Source: Roseimicrobium gellanilyticum (lineage in GTDB: Bacteria > Verrucomicrobiota > Verrucomicrobiia > Verrucomicrobiales > Verrucomicrobiaceae). From it: a stretch of 64,000 bases of DNA. The stretch lies in assembly GCF_003315205.1 (NCBI RefSeq), contig NZ_QNRR01000001.1:930001-994000 (forward strand), written 5' to 3'. This document shows positions 1 to 9,199 of the stretch, in pieces (the stretch's first letter is position 1; each line of letters begins with the position of its first letter). Below the pieces are notes generated by a model. It made no database searches. It was given only the letters and a program-made list of their open reading frames with translations, and was not told where the DNA came from. Made by a program: the position numbers and the translations under genes.

Positions 1-445
1 CGCGCTTGTTCATGCCGTGGCCCCACTGCTGCACGCCACAGATGAAGCTGTCGCGGCAGGCGTGCATGGGTTCGACATCGAAGGAGTAGCGCATGGTGTT
101 GCTTTCCCTGGAGCAGGCGCCACCGAGGGTGTCATGCCTCCCGCAGGTATCGGCGACGATGGTCAGCAGGGCATGGCTGCGTGTCGAGTACAGAGTCGTG
201 CCGGTGGATAAATAAAGATTGTGCCCGCGGCGGATGGTATCGCTGGCGCTGTAGCGATCCAGCGGCTCGTGAAGGTTGTAGAAGAGCGTGTCCGCCGCCT
301 GATTTCCTTCCACATCAACGATGCGCAGGACCTGGCCTTTCTTCACGGGATGCAGCCAGTGGTCGCCAGCCAGCACGGTATGGTCGTAGGCCGCGCAGGA
401 AGGGTCGAGAGGGGACTCTTTGAGCAATGAAGTGGAGGCTGCCAT
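1..445 (-). CDS. DUF1989 protein UAAP2, carboxyguanidine deiminase subunit (partial, cut by left edge)
   Basis: Reverse translation from the ATG at 445 gives an uninterrupted frame to the window edge, about 148 residues, so the C-terminus is missing. It contains the DUF1989 signature ADTCGRHDT followed by GGACS, and the upstream segment [20 protein letters not shown] typical of urea-carboxylase-associated protein 2. The UAAP1/UAAP2 pair has been shown in other bacteria to form carboxyguanidine deiminase (CgdA/CgdB). That enzyme converts carboxyguanidine, made by guanidine (formerly urea) carboxylase, to allophanate and ammonia. It starts 5 bp after the UAAP1 stop, so the two are almost certainly cotranscribed. 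The carboxylase and allophanate hydrolase would be expected beyond the left edge. Family assignment is firm; the substrate is inferred from the family. Confidence 0.88.
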   Translation of the reverse strand, partial: MAASTSLLKESPLDPSCAAYDHTVLAGDHWLHPVKKGQVLRIVDVEGNQAADTLFYNLHEPLDRYSASDTIRRGHNLYLSTGTTLYSTRSHALLTIVADTCGRHDTLGGACSRESNTMRYSFDVEPMHACRDSFICGVQQWGHGMNKR

Positions 446-450
446 GGTGC

Positions 451-1167
451 TTAGCGGGAGAGCAGGTAGTAGTCGAGGGTGTTGCGGTAGGCGCGCGCAT
501 TCTCCGGGCGTACCGTCATGGTGGCGTCTTCCATCGTGGGAGTCGCATTGGGGAAGACGCTGAGTTTCACCGGGCGTGGGTCATAGGGCGTGGAGGGGTG
601 CAGCGGATGCTGGCACGTATTCAGCACCACGAGTGTGTCCATTTCGAAACGCAGATCCACGTGGTCGCCCGCCTTCGAGTGGCCTTCCATGTAGGAGAGA
701 TTGCCATCCACATCCGCCACCACCTTGCTGAAGAAGTTGATGTTCGGCACGAGGTCACGCTCACCGAGCCCCCACTTGGCGAGCTCAATCAAAAAGCACT
801 CGCGTCCGTTCCGGTAGAATTCGTTCCGCGCTTCCTGGAAGTTGTGCACGCCGTAGCGTTCCTCCACGAGTTCCGCATCGCTGGTGCCACACACGGTATC
901 ATGCCAGCCACACGTGTCTCCCGTGATGGAGGCAAAGAGGCGACCCATGTCCGAGTGTATGCCATAAGGCGCGCGAAGGTAGAAGATGTGCTGGCCCTTC
1001 AGCGTGTCCGGCATGTTGTAGCGCTCGTGGCGCTCGGGCGCGTGGTAGAGCAGCATGCCCACATTGGCGCCACCGGTGAGGTCGGTGAGGCGCAGCGTCT
1101 TGCCACGGGAGATGACCCGGGACCACATGCCCGCGCCGGTGAGTTCGATTTCGTAGATGGGTTCCAT
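451..1167 (-). CDS. DUF1989 protein UAAP1, carboxyguanidine deiminase subunit
   Basis: This 238-residue cytoplasmic protein has no signal peptide. It shows the UAAP1 pattern: [18 protein letters not shown] near residue 25, then [13 protein letters not shown], then the family motif [12 protein letters not shown] near residue 85. It is full length for the family. UAAP1 and UAAP2 were long annotated as urea-amidolyase helpers but are now known to act together as carboxyguanidine deiminase in guanidine nitrogen assimilation. It lies 23 bp after the NikR-like regulator and 5 bp before UAAP2, so the three form one transcript. The divergent ABC importer supplies the likely uptake route. Sequence alone does not separate a guanidine pathway from a urea pathway. 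Confidence 0.9.
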   Translation of the reverse strand: MEPIYEIELTGAGMWSRVISRGKTLRLTDLTGGANVGMLLYHAPERHERYNMPDTLKGQHIFYLRAPYGIHSDMGRLFASITGDTCGWHDTVCGTSDAELVEERYGVHNFQEARNEFYRNGRECFLIELAKWGLGERDLVPNINFFSKVVADVDGNLSYMEGHSKAGDHVDLRFEMDTLVVLNTCQHPLHPSTPYDPRPVKLSVFPNATPTMEDATMTVRPENARAYRNTLDYYLLSR

Positions 1168-1190
1168 TGAGCGATTGATGATGTCCGGGC

Positions 1191-1664
1191 TCAGGCAGCT
1201 TCGGATTCCACTTCGGGAGATTGAATGGGCGGGAGGATGGTGCGCGAGAGATTGAAGCGACCGCTAAGCACGCCCTTGCAAGCCAGCAGCTCGCTGGCAA
1301 TACGGCGCAAGGTCTTTGCCCTTCCTTGCACCAGGAGCACCTCCATGGTGTGACTGTTCTCCAGCAGCACCTGCAGTGAGCTGATGACCTCTGTGATGTG
1401 CGTGTACTGGATTTCGGAGAGCTGCTGCTTCAGCCCGGGCTTCTTGTGGTCGTAGAGCAGCGTGATGGTGCCGGCCATGAGATGGTCTCCCTTCAGGCTG
1501 TAGTAGTCTGAGATCTGCTGTTGCATCATCTCCGAGATGGCCTGGGAACGGTTCGTGAAGCCACGCTCGTCCATCATCTCCTCGAACTGCTTGTACAGAG
1601 GGACAGGCAGGGAAATGGAGATGCGCTGTACAGGCTCGGGACGAGAGGGGGAGGTTTCCGGCAT
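1191..1664 (-). CDS. NikR-like ribbon-helix-helix regulator lacking the nickel ligands
   Basis: The 157-residue protein has an N-terminal ribbon-helix-helix ([14 protein letters not shown], then [14 protein letters not shown], residues 14-47) and a NikR-type ACT-like C-terminal domain (residues 61-146). Aligned to E. coli NikR by the MEVLLVQG / LEIAVLKG strand, the four high-affinity nickel ligands H76, H87, H89 and C95 fall on Y87, Q98, L100 and T106, so all four are absent. H89 and H105 are the only nearby histidines. I chose the ATG at 1664 because a longer frame up to 1826 runs through the intergenic repeats and looks non-coding. As first gene of the DUF1989 operon and divergent from the importer, it is the likely regulator of both, probably sensing something other than nickel. 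Confidence 0.82.
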   Translation of the reverse strand: MPETSPSRPEPVQRISISLPVPLYKQFEEMMDERGFTNRSQAISEMMQQQISDYYSLKGDHLMAGTITLLYDHKKPGLKQQLSEIQYTHITEVISSLQVLLENSHTMEVLLVQGRAKTLRRIASELLACKGVLSGRFNLSRTILPPIQSPEVESEAA

Positions 1665-1695
1665 GCATGCCGCAGCAAGCAGCGGGAATGCCACC

Positions 1696-1800
1696 GCGTC
1701 ATACGAAATTCGCCGCGAGTAATATTCATATGTGGACCGGGTGGGATGAATGTCTCCGTGCCGGCGCGTCATACGAAGTGCCTCAAGAAATATTACGATC
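1696..1800. promoter_or_regulatory. Paired direct repeats, candidate operators for the NikR-like regulator
   Basis: The 12-base sequence GCGTCATACGAA occurs twice, at 1696-1707 and 1766-1777, exactly 70 bp apart. AATATT follows each copy at a similar distance (1721-1726 and 1788-1793). The first copy is also an imperfect dyad: CATACGAA at 1700-1707 faces TTCATATG at 1725-1732. The layout of two half-sites about two turns apart fits NikR-family binding, and E. coli NikR also uses a TCATAC half-site. The repeats lie in the divergent control region of the regulator and the importer. Binding is inferred, not shown. Confidence 0.5.
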
Positions 1801-1876
1801 TTTGGGCCGAAGCTGGATTTTGGCATGCCCGGTGCTGACTTGGAGGGCCTTCACCACCGACCCAAGGAGGATACAC

Positions 1877-2884
1877 ATGCTGAAATTCATCTTGTCCAAG
1901 ACCAAGACCCTTGCCGTGGCCGCGCTTGCAGGCGTTGCCTTCTTTGCCCCCGCGTCGCAGCTCGCTGCCGCTCCATTGAAGATTGGCTACAGTGACTGGC
2001 CCGGCTGGGTTGCCTGGGAGATTGGTGTGAAGAAGGGCTGGTTCAAGGAGGCCGGTGTGGACGTGGAATTCGTGTGGATGGACTACGTGAAGTCCATGGA
2101 AGCCTATGCCGCTGGCCAGCTTGATGCCGTGTGCATGACGAATGGCGACGCCCTCGTGACAGGCGCCACCGGCAAGCCCTCCGTGGGCATCGTGGTCAAT
2201 GACTTCTCCAACGGGAATGACATGGTCATCGCCAAGAAGGGCATCGACTCTGTAAAGGCGCTCAAGGGCCAGACCATCGGCGTGGAAGTGGGCTTTGTGG
2301 ACCACCTGCTGCTGCTCAAGGGACTTGAGCTGAATGGCATGACCGAGAAGGACGTGACGCTGAAGAACACTCCGACCAACAACACGCCACAGGTCCTTGC
2401 CTCCGGTGAAGTCGCCGCCATCTGCGCCTGGCAGCCGAACTCGGGGCAGGCTTTGAAGGTCGCCCCGGGATCGAAGGCCATCTTCACCTCCAAGGATGCT
2501 CCTGGTCTCATCTATGACCTGCTCTATGTCGATGCCGCCAGCCTCAAGGACAAGCGTGCCGAGTGGAAGAAGGTGGTGGAGGTCTGGTACAAGATCGTGG
2601 CGTACATGTCCGAGGAGAAGAACCTCGACGAGGCTCTCGTCATTCTCGCCGGTCGCGTGGGCGTGACCCCCGCAGAGTACGAGCCACTGCTCGGAGGCAC
2701 CATGATCCTCAAGCCGGATGCTGTGCTCAAGGCGTGGACGAAGGGCGAAGGTCTCGATTCCGTCTATGGCTCCACCAAGGTGGTGGATGCCTTCAATGTG
2801 AAGTACGAGGTCTACAAGGAGCCTGCCAAGACGGAGAGCTATCTCGACCCCTCCCTCACCTTGGAAGTGCTCGGCAAGAAGTAG
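1877..2884 (+). CDS. ABC importer substrate-binding protein, NMT1/TauA type, urea-carboxylase-region family
   Basis: This 335-residue periplasmic protein begins with a signal peptide (hydrophobic residues about 8-25, ending ASQLAAA). It continues with [24 protein letters not shown], the opening of NMT1/TauA/SsuA-type binding proteins, and its length is normal for the family. The start at 1877 is supported by AAGGAGG at 1864-1870. It is followed by permease and ATPase genes on the same strand. The family recurs beside UAAP1/UAAP2 and the associated carboxylase, so guanidine or a related nitrogen compound is the likely ligand. A taurine-, nitrate- or urea-type ligand is not excluded. Confidence 0.88.
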   Translation: MLKFILSKTKTLAVAALAGVAFFAPASQLAAAPLKIGYSDWPGWVAWEIGVKKGWFKEAGVDVEFVWMDYVKSMEAYAAGQLDAVCMTNGDALVTGATGKPSVGIVVNDFSNGNDMVIAKKGIDSVKALKGQTIGVEVGFVDHLLLLKGLELNGMTEKDVTLKNTPTNNTPQVLASGEVAAICAWQPNSGQALKVAPGSKAIFTSKDAPGLIYDLLYVDAASLKDKRAEWKKVVEVWYKIVAYMSEEKNLDEALVILAGRVGVTPAEYEPLLGGTMILKPDAVLKAWTKGEGLDSVYGSTKVVDAFNVKYEVYKEPAKTESYLDPSLTLEVLGKK

Positions 2885-2935
2885 TCCTCACCTGCTTCCA
2901 GTCGCACCGCACCTTCCTCAACGCTGAACATTTGC

Positions 2936-4441
2936 ATGGGTTCTGACCATCTTCCTCCAGAACCTCAGAAGCATCGAGAGCCGTGGTTTGCCGTCCGGAA
3001 AGATCTGGACGGCACGCGGAGCTCGGCGCTGATGACGTTGTCATTTGTCCTGCCGTTGCTGGTATGGATTGTTGCCTCGTACGGTCCCTTCTGGAAGGCC
3101 CTGCATGAGGTGCAGATCTCCGCGGAGAGCCCCTCCGTGGCAAGTGTGTATGTGCCGGGCGACCGGCTCGCGCCGGAATACTTCACGCCATTTCAGGAGG
3201 CCATTCGCAAGGACAATGCCGCCGTGCAAACCGCGCGGGACTCGGGTGCCCCGCTGGAAGCCACCGCGCGACAGAACAAGAAAGTCGTGCGCCAGATCTT
3301 CCCGCTCGCCCTGGCGGAAGGCTGGGTCGGCAAGGAAGATGAGGCCAACGACGACAAGCTGCGCACCGTGTGGCTGAAGATTGCCAGCGGCGAGTCCGTG
3401 CCGCAGAAGGTGGTCCCCAGTGCGGAGAATGAAAAGATCATCAAGGCCAATGCCACGCTGCTCGCCGGCGCCGAGTGGCCCACGCAGGCGCTGCTGAAGC
3501 TGGTGCCGCAGTCGCGTGTCTCGTATGACTATCCGGTGTATCTCGTGCCTCCGCACAAGGTCTTCGCCACCGCATGGGCGGACATCAAAGGGAAACCGGA
3601 GGACGCTGGCGCGGAGGAGGGCACGGAGAACAAGTCCGACGCAAAGCCTCTGCTCGTGCGCTATCAGGAGTCGCTGCGCACCATCAGCCTTGGTTTCCTG
3701 CTCGCGGCGGTGCTGGCCATCCCGCTGGGCATTCTTGCGGGCACATACTCGGTCTTCTCAAGGCTGCTGGAGCCTTTCACAGACTTCTTCCGCTACATGC
3801 CGGCACCCACGTTCGGCGTGGTGTTGATGGCAATCTTCGGACTCGAAGCCGCGCCGAAGATCATGCTGGTCTTCATTGGTACGTTCCCGACGGCATTGCT
3901 GGTGATTGCGAATACTACGCGGCAGCTCGATGTCTCACTGCTGGAGGCGGCGCAGACGCTGGGTGCGAATCAGAAGCAGCTCGTCACGCGGGTGATCATC
4001 CCGGGCATCATGCCCACTCTGTACAATGACCTGCGCATCCTCATCGGCTGCGCGTGGACGTGGTTGGTGATTGCAGAGCTGCTCGGATTCAAGAGTGGCC
4101 TCACGGAGATCATCGATACCCGCGGCCGCCGCTTCCAGTTTGAGCATGTGTACCCAGCCATCTTGATGATTGGTCTCACAGGTTTCTTCACAGACCAGTT
4201 CCTTGGCTGGTTGGGACGAGGGCTGTTTCCATGGGCAGTGCGCGGTCATACACCCTCCGCGCGCTGGTTTATCCGTGCGCTTACGTTCTTGCCTGGCCTT
4301 GCCGTGGCCGGTATTCGCAAGGCCTCGGCTTATGCGGAGAAGCCCACTTTCCCGGCAGTTGTACCTGCGGAGCCGGCGTCAGCGGCACCCGAGCCATCAC
4401 CTCTTCCCGCAGTCACGCCCACGCCTCGCACCACGCTATGA
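2936..4441 (+). CDS. ABC importer permease with a large periplasmic insertion
   Basis: The protein has 501 residues. One transmembrane segment lies near residues 30-50 ([16 protein letters not shown]). A hydrophilic stretch of about 190 residues, rich in E and K, follows. The usual BPD permease domain starts near residue 235 with further segments ([37 protein letters not shown]). The ATPase-contacting EAA loop is visible as [21 protein letters not shown]. TauC/SsuC permeases are usually about 250-280 residues, so the N-terminal insertion nearly doubles the protein; it should face the periplasm and could help dock the binding protein. The C-terminal 40 residues are Pro/Ala-rich. The stop overlaps the ATPase start (ATGA at 4438-4441). 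Confidence 0.88.
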   Translation: MGSDHLPPEPQKHREPWFAVRKDLDGTRSSALMTLSFVLPLLVWIVASYGPFWKALHEVQISAESPSVASVYVPGDRLAPEYFTPFQEAIRKDNAAVQTARDSGAPLEATARQNKKVVRQIFPLALAEGWVGKEDEANDDKLRTVWLKIASGESVPQKVVPSAENEKIIKANATLLAGAEWPTQALLKLVPQSRVSYDYPVYLVPPHKVFATAWADIKGKPEDAGAEEGTENKSDAKPLLVRYQESLRTISLGFLLAAVLAIPLGILAGTYSVFSRLLEPFTDFFRYMPAPTFGVVLMAIFGLEAAPKIMLVFIGTFPTALLVIANTTRQLDVSLLEAAQTLGANQKQLVTRVIIPGIMPTLYNDLRILIGCAWTWLVIAELLGFKSGLTEIIDTRGRRFQFEHVYPAILMIGLTGFFTDQFLGWLGRGLFPWAVRGHTPSARWFIRALTFLPGLAVAGIRKASAYAEKPTFPAVVPAEPASAAPEPSPLPAVTPTPRTTL

Positions 4442-5337
4442 TTGCCACTCTGGACCTTCCGGACTACCGCACGCAGACGCCCGCGGTCGCGGAACGCTTT
4501 GCGAAGCTGAAGCAGCGCCCGCCGGTCCTCTCCGTGCGGGGGCTGGAGAAGCGTTTTCCTTCGCCGCAGGGTGAGGTCACCGCACTCAAGAACATCAACT
4601 TTGATGTGCATCGTCGCGAGTTCATGTGTGTGGTGGGTCAGTCCGGCTGTGGAAAGTCCACGCTCATCCGCATGCTCGCGGGATTGGAGACACCCAGTGG
4701 TGGCGAACTGCTCGTGGATGGCAAGCCTGTGCGTGGACCAGGACGCGATCGAGGTATGGTGTTCCAGGGGTACACGCTTTTTCCGTGGCTTACAGTGAAG
4801 GCGAATGTGATGTTCGGCCCGCTGATGGCGGGCAAGGCGAAGTACACTGCCGAGTCCGAAGCTCGCCAGTGGATCGAATTGGTGGGGCTCAGCAAGTTTG
4901 AGGATGCCTATCCGCACCAGCTTAGCGGCGGCATGAAGCAGCGCGTGGCCATTGCACGTGCCCTGGCGAACGAGCCGCGCATTCTTTTGATGGACGAACC
5001 CTTCGGCGCACTGGATGCACAGACACGTGCGCAGATGCAGAGCTATCTGCTGCAGATTTGGAAGAACATCGACATCACCATCCTCTTCATCACGCATGAT
5101 CTGGATGAAGCCGTGTACCTCTCGGATCGCGTGCTCGTGCTGGAAGCTCGCCCGGGACGCGTGAAGGAAATCATCGAGGTGCCTGTGCCGCGCCCGCGTG
5201 ACTTCTCGCAGATTGCGCTGCCCGAGTTCATGGCGACGAAGAATCGTCTGCAGGAGCTCATCCATCCCGAGTCTGAAAGGAAAGAAGACAAGCTGCCCAT
5301 GCTGCGTCTCACCACGGTGGGTGATGATGTGGAATAG
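4438..5337 (+). CDS. ABC importer ATPase, TauB/SsuB/NrtD type
   Basis: The 299-residue ATPase starts at an ATG overlapping the permease stop. After a leader of about 25 residues it shows Walker [11 protein letters not shown]-loop [10 protein letters not shown], signature LSGGMKQR, Walker B ILLMDEP and the switch histidine in FITHD, all intact. It powers the NMT1/TauA-type importer encoded just upstream, giving a complete three-component system. A longer in-frame reading from 4231 overlaps the permease and has no support. Confidence 0.92.
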   Translation: MIATLDLPDYRTQTPAVAERFAKLKQRPPVLSVRGLEKRFPSPQGEVTALKNINFDVHRREFMCVVGQSGCGKSTLIRMLAGLETPSGGELLVDGKPVRGPGRDRGMVFQGYTLFPWLTVKANVMFGPLMAGKAKYTAESEARQWIELVGLSKFEDAYPHQLSGGMKQRVAIARALANEPRILLMDEPFGALDAQTRAQMQSYLLQIWKNIDITILFITHDLDEAVYLSDRVLVLEARPGRVKEIIEVPVPRPRDFSQIALPEFMATKNRLQELIHPESERKEDKLPMLRLTTVGDDVE

Positions 5338-5453
5338 GGCGAAGAGGAACGGAGGTCGAGCGTCGGCGCTATCGATTTTGAGGTCGCCTCTGGCCGTGGG
5401 GGTTCACAGAATATATTTGCAGAGACGGAACACCGCCGGCGCGATTCCGCATC

Positions 5454-6500
5454 ATGGAGCAGGGCGCACTTCACGGGGCTGCGACATTGAACGTCGGCGC
5501 AGCCCACACAATCCCGGAATTCTCACCGCGAATGCTCGCTGCAGAGGTTCGTCAGTTGTCCCAAGTGAGCTACGGGCGCGCCGCGTGGGCCATCGCCCTC
5601 CAATGGATCGTCATCGCTGGCTCGCTTGCCCTCGCGCTGCACTTCCGTCATTGGGCGGTGTGGCTGGTGGCCGGAGCGGTCATCGCCACGCGTCAGACCG
5701 CCCTCGGGGTATTGATGCACGAAGCTGCGCACTACCATTTGTCGTCCCGCAAATGGCTCAATGACTGGATGGGAGATCTCCTGTGCGCATTGCCGATCTA
5801 CATGACGACCGTTGGCTATCGGTACGAACACATGCGGCACCATCTGCACACAAACACTCCTGAGGATCCCACTTGGGAAAAAACGCAGCTGGATAGGGAT
5901 CTCCTGGTGTTCCCCCAAGGGGCGCTCAAAACATTTCGAGTCTTTCTCTTCGACCTGTTGGGCCTGCACATCCCGCGTATGATGCGCTACCTCCGCTCGC
6001 GAACATATCTCCACAGGCTGGTGACGGGCGACCCGCCGCGGCTCAGCGCAGCCGAGCATGTACGGTGGTTTCTTTTTCACGCCGCGCTGATCACTCTTCT
6101 TGCCGTGACCGGCGGCTGGATTCCCTACCTGCTGCTCTGGCTGGTACCCAGCATGACCTTGGGGACGGTGCTTTTCCGCATCCGCATCCTTGCCGAACAT
6201 CCCGCCACCAAGGCGGTCGATGAAATTCAAGATACTCGATTTGTCGAAGGGACCGTGTTGGAGCGCCTCAGCATCGCCCCGCTGAACATCAACTATCACC
6301 TGGAGCATCATCTCTTCCCCTCCGTGCCGTGCCATCACCTGCCGGCACTTCACAAGCTGCTGGTTGCTCATGGCATTTACAGACCGGGGCAGAATCACTT
6401 CCGCTCGTACCTCGGTCTGCGTGAAGGCATCCTGGGATGGCTCATCGGACGGGGGCGCGTTCTTCCGGCAACACCCGGGCCCCATGACAAAGACGCGTGA
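5454..6500 (+). CDS. Membrane fatty acid desaturase family protein
   Basis: This 348-residue integral membrane protein carries the three histidine clusters of the membrane desaturase/hydroxylase superfamily: HEAAHYH near residue 90, HMRHHLHT near residue 126, and NYHLEHHLF near residue 282. Hydrophobic segments flank them. The diiron enzyme would act on membrane acyl chains or another lipid. It stands alone, 116 bp after the importer ATPase and convergent with the sialidase gene. A second, distinct desaturase is at 45312-46253. Substrate and position specificity cannot be read from the sequence. Confidence 0.85.
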   Translation: MEQGALHGAATLNVGAAHTIPEFSPRMLAAEVRQLSQVSYGRAAWAIALQWIVIAGSLALALHFRHWAVWLVAGAVIATRQTALGVLMHEAAHYHLSSRKWLNDWMGDLLCALPIYMTTVGYRYEHMRHHLHTNTPEDPTWEKTQLDRDLLVFPQGALKTFRVFLFDLLGLHIPRMMRYLRSRTYLHRLVTGDPPRLSAAEHVRWFLFHAALITLLAVTGGWIPYLLLWLVPSMTLGTVLFRIRILAEHPATKAVDEIQDTRFVEGTVLERLSIAPLNINYHLEHHLFPSVPCHHLPALHKLLVAHGIYRPGQNHFRSYLGLREGILGWLIGRGRVLPATPGPHDKDA

Positions 6501-6566
6501 TCAACCGAACAGCCTGGATGACGCTACTTGATGGGCGATGTTTTCACCCAGGCATTCACGAACGTA

Positions 6567-8366
6567 TCACTTCGGTGCCTGAATCTTCAGATGCCGCGCC
6601 CGCGGAAAGTTCCAGCCCTTGGGCACATCATGATAACCAATCCACAACTCACCGGGGCTGCCCTCAATGATGAAAGGATAGGTCGTACTTTTTCCGCGCG
6701 CGACAGCCACGGGCGGTGACCACGTGCTGCCTTCATCTGCAGACACGGCAACATACAGCTCGCGGCGATTCTTCGCCTTCTTGTTCCACACAAGTGCGAT
6801 GCGGTCATCGCTCAGGCGTGTCATATGACCTGGAGCAGAAGGTGCCTCGATGCCGCCTGCCTTCGCGGGCGTCCACGTCGCGCCACCATCAGCAGAATAG
6901 GAATCCCAGAACTGACCTCGCGTGGTGCGGATGAGCATCCACACGCGACCGTCCTTGAGTTCGAGCAGGCCGGGCTCAAGCGCCCCCTCATGATCACCAG
7001 CGCCGCCGATATCAATGGGCGCGCCGAGGGTCCAAGTCTTGCCGCCATCTGCCGAGATGGACACGCGACTTACCAGCCTGCCAGGGTCATTCACATAGTG
7101 GGAGTAGGGGACCATGATTTTTCCATCCTTGGTTTCAATCGCTCCATTCGTCGCGCCGCTGTAGCCATCGAAGATAGGTTGGGGAGTGGTCCAGGTCTTG
7201 CCGTCATCGGTACTGCGGGCGGTGTACACATCGCTCTGTGCTTCCGGTGTGGGATTGAGGTCCTTCCACTTCCACGTTTTGAAGGCGAGGTAGAAGATGT
7301 GGAGGGTGCCATCCTTGGTCCGCAATACAGAGGGATGCGAGGCCTGGCAGTCCGCATTCCGTGCGATCTCCTGCTCAGTGGACCAGGTCTTGCCCCCGTC
7401 TTTCGTCACGCGTGCCGCGATCCACGTCTGGCCTGCCTTCGCGTAGTAGCTGGAGGGCGTGGAGTACACCGCCATCATGGAGCCATCGCTGAGCTTGGTG
7501 AGGCCGCAACCCAGTAGCACCTTGTCGCCAGCGGCATCGAGTGAAATATCCGTGCACTCCGGGCCAATCTCCACGGTCTCTCCGCTGGACTTCCATACGG
7601 GGCCTGGCTGGATGCCAAGAGGCGCTGCCTTCTCCGTGGCGAGGATGCGCTCGCGCAGTAAGCGAGCCACCAGGCGATGGCCCTCATCATTGGGGTGCAT
7701 GCCATCCAGCAGGAGCTTGTCGATTTCAAGTTTCTCCTCTTGCGCCTTGTCACGATACGCGAGTTGCGTGTCGATGAAGCGTATTTCATGCGCCTGGGCC
7801 ACCTTGGCCGCAGCCTCGTTGTATTTCACCAGCGGCCCATTGAAGCCGTCTGCATTGCCCGGGTCATAGGGCGGCTTGCCGTACATCTTCTTGAGCTGAT
7901 CCGTCCAGCGTAGGGGATTGGGACCCATGACGATGACCTGGGCACCGCTGTCCTTCAGTGTCTTCACGAAGTGGTTCAGATTCTCCGTGTAACGTTCCAG
8001 CTTCACACGTGGCTCCGTCGCCGGCGGTGTCTTCCACACATCCACCGCGGCGTCGTTGATGCCGAACTGGAGAACCACCAGCTTCGGCTTGTAAGCGAGC
8101 ACGTCCTTCTCAAACCGCTTCCGCGCCATCTCGGTGGTATTCCCCCCGATGCCGGCATTGATGACGTTCACATTCCGCAGCTCCTCCTGTAGAATCGCGG
8201 AGTAAACGGTCAGGTTGCCGCGCGGAGCGGTGGTGGAATCGCCAAAGGCCACGACCGTGACCGGTTCCGCCGCAGGACTGGCGCTTGAGAAAAGTGCGCT
8301 GGTGAGGACGGCCGCGGCGAAAGCCGTCAGGTGGCGGGTAGGCGAAAGGAGGGGACGTTTGCTCAT
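6567..8366 (-). CDS. Secreted SGNH esterase fused to a sialidase-like beta-propeller
   Basis: The 599-residue protein has a signal peptide (cleavage near ASPAAEP, residue 34). Residues about 35-235 are an SGNH/GDSL hydrolase: block I FGDSTT with Ser44, GIGGNTTE, QFGIND, and the catalytic pair in DGMHPNDEGH. From about residue 250 a six-blade sialidase/BNR propeller follows, with Asp boxes TKDGGKTWS, STDDGKTWT, SADGGKTWT, SADGGATWT and SADEGSTWS. The combination suggests removal of O-acetyl groups followed by release of sialic acid, or a similar two-step attack on decorated glycans. That dual function is inferred. It is a single gene, convergent with the desaturase. Confidence 0.85.
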   Translation of the reverse strand: MSKRPLLSPTRHLTAFAAAVLTSALFSSASPAAEPVTVVAFGDSTTAPRGNLTVYSAILQEELRNVNVINAGIGGNTTEMARKRFEKDVLAYKPKLVVLQFGINDAAVDVWKTPPATEPRVKLERYTENLNHFVKTLKDSGAQVIVMGPNPLRWTDQLKKMYGKPPYDPGNADGFNGPLVKYNEAAAKVAQAHEIRFIDTQLAYRDKAQEEKLEIDKLLLDGMHPNDEGHRLVARLLRERILATEKAAPLGIQPGPVWKSSGETVEIGPECTDISLDAAGDKVLLGCGLTKLSDGSMMAVYSTPSSYYAKAGQTWIAARVTKDGGKTWSTEQEIARNADCQASHPSVLRTKDGTLHIFYLAFKTWKWKDLNPTPEAQSDVYTARSTDDGKTWTTPQPIFDGYSGATNGAIETKDGKIMVPYSHYVNDPGRLVSRVSISADGGKTWTLGAPIDIGGAGDHEGALEPGLLELKDGRVWMLIRTTRGQFWDSYSADGGATWTPAKAGGIEAPSAPGHMTRLSDDRIALVWNKKAKNRRELYVAVSADEGSTWSPPVAVARGKSTTYPFIIEGSPGELWIGYHDVPKGWNFPRARHLKIQAPK

Positions 8367-8549
8367 GGTCGGTGCAAAAATGAGGTGAACTGGCTCACGG
8401 CGATGCCTGTGTACGTCCCGATGAGGGGTTCACTTTCGTTCTGGAAAAACGGCAAACCTGCGTTTCCCCGTTGCATTATGGCCACATTGAGGCGACCGCT
8501 ACCTTCCCCCTCGCCCACAGCGGGGCGAGAGGCAGAAAAAAGAGCAGTC

Positions 8550-9035
8550 ATGGTTAAGCTCGAGAGCATCATTTCCGGTGGCCAAACAGCCGCCGATCGC
8601 GCCGCATTGGATTGGGCGATTAAAAACAGCATTCCTCACGGCGGCTGGTGCCCCAAAGGCCGCCCAGCCATTGATGGCAGCCTGGACGACAAGTATCAGC
8701 TCAAGGAGACTCCTTCAGAGGAGGGAATGGAGCGCATCGAGTGGAATGTGCGTGACGCTGACGCCACCGTCGTCTTCACCATGGCTGAGAAGGCTACTGG
8801 TGGTTCGCAGAAAACCCTCTCCATCGCCCGCAAGCTGAAGAAGCCTTGCCTGCATCTTCACCGAGGTATGCTCGCCGCTTCGGAGAAGCTCGTGACCTTC
8901 CTGGAAAAGCACTACGTGCGACGCCTCCACATCGCCGCTGCCCGTGAGTCCAAGGAGCCCGGGCTGGAAGGCTGGGTGGCCATGACCTTGGACAAGGCCA
9001 AGCGCCTCATTGACGAGCGTTCTGCCGGACTTTGA
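8550..9035 (+). CDS. Putative molybdenum-carrier / YpsA-like Rossmann protein
   Basis: The 161-residue protein opens with the pattern typical of the putative molybdenum carrier family (PF12694, related to LOG/DprA folds): SIISGGQTAADRAALDWAI, HGGWCPKGR, and later FTMAEKATGGSQKTL. I use the ATG at 8550 because family members begin just before this SGGQT loop; a longer frame to 8331 would run into the divergent gene's control region. The family probably binds a nucleotide or ligand through the glycine loop, but no activity is firmly established. It appears monocistronic. Confidence 0.8.
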   Translation: MVKLESIISGGQTAADRAALDWAIKNSIPHGGWCPKGRPAIDGSLDDKYQLKETPSEEGMERIEWNVRDADATVVFTMAEKATGGSQKTLSIARKLKKPCLHLHRGMLAASEKLVTFLEKHYVRRLHIAAARESKEPGLEGWVAMTLDKAKRLIDERSAGL

Positions 9036-9123
9036 CCTCACATGTGCGCCACTTGTTGGCGAAGCTGTCTGGTAAATACGGACTCAAGGTGGGGCAAGAG
9101 GGCTTGAGCTACCTCACATTCAC

Positions 9124-9153
9124 TTGAGAATCTCACCATTTGCTTCCTAGACT
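9124..9153 (+). promoter_or_regulatory. Possible sigma-70-like promoter of glpX
   Basis: TTGAGA at 9124-9129 and TAGACT at 9148-9153 are separated by 18 bp, about 50 bp before the glpX start. The -35 region overlaps an 11-base dyad TGAGAATCTCA at 9125-9135, which could be a repressor site. The match is partial and promoter consensus in this phylum is poorly known. Confidence 0.28.
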
Positions 9154-9199
9154 GGGCACTGCTTTCTGAGCTCGCGTCCCCGCTCCGCTTCTTTTTCCC

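Noticed and set aside
1665-1876. Guanidine (ykkC) riboswitch before the importer
   Set aside because: The conserved riboswitch core was not recognised by eye; the region holds direct repeats that look like protein operators.
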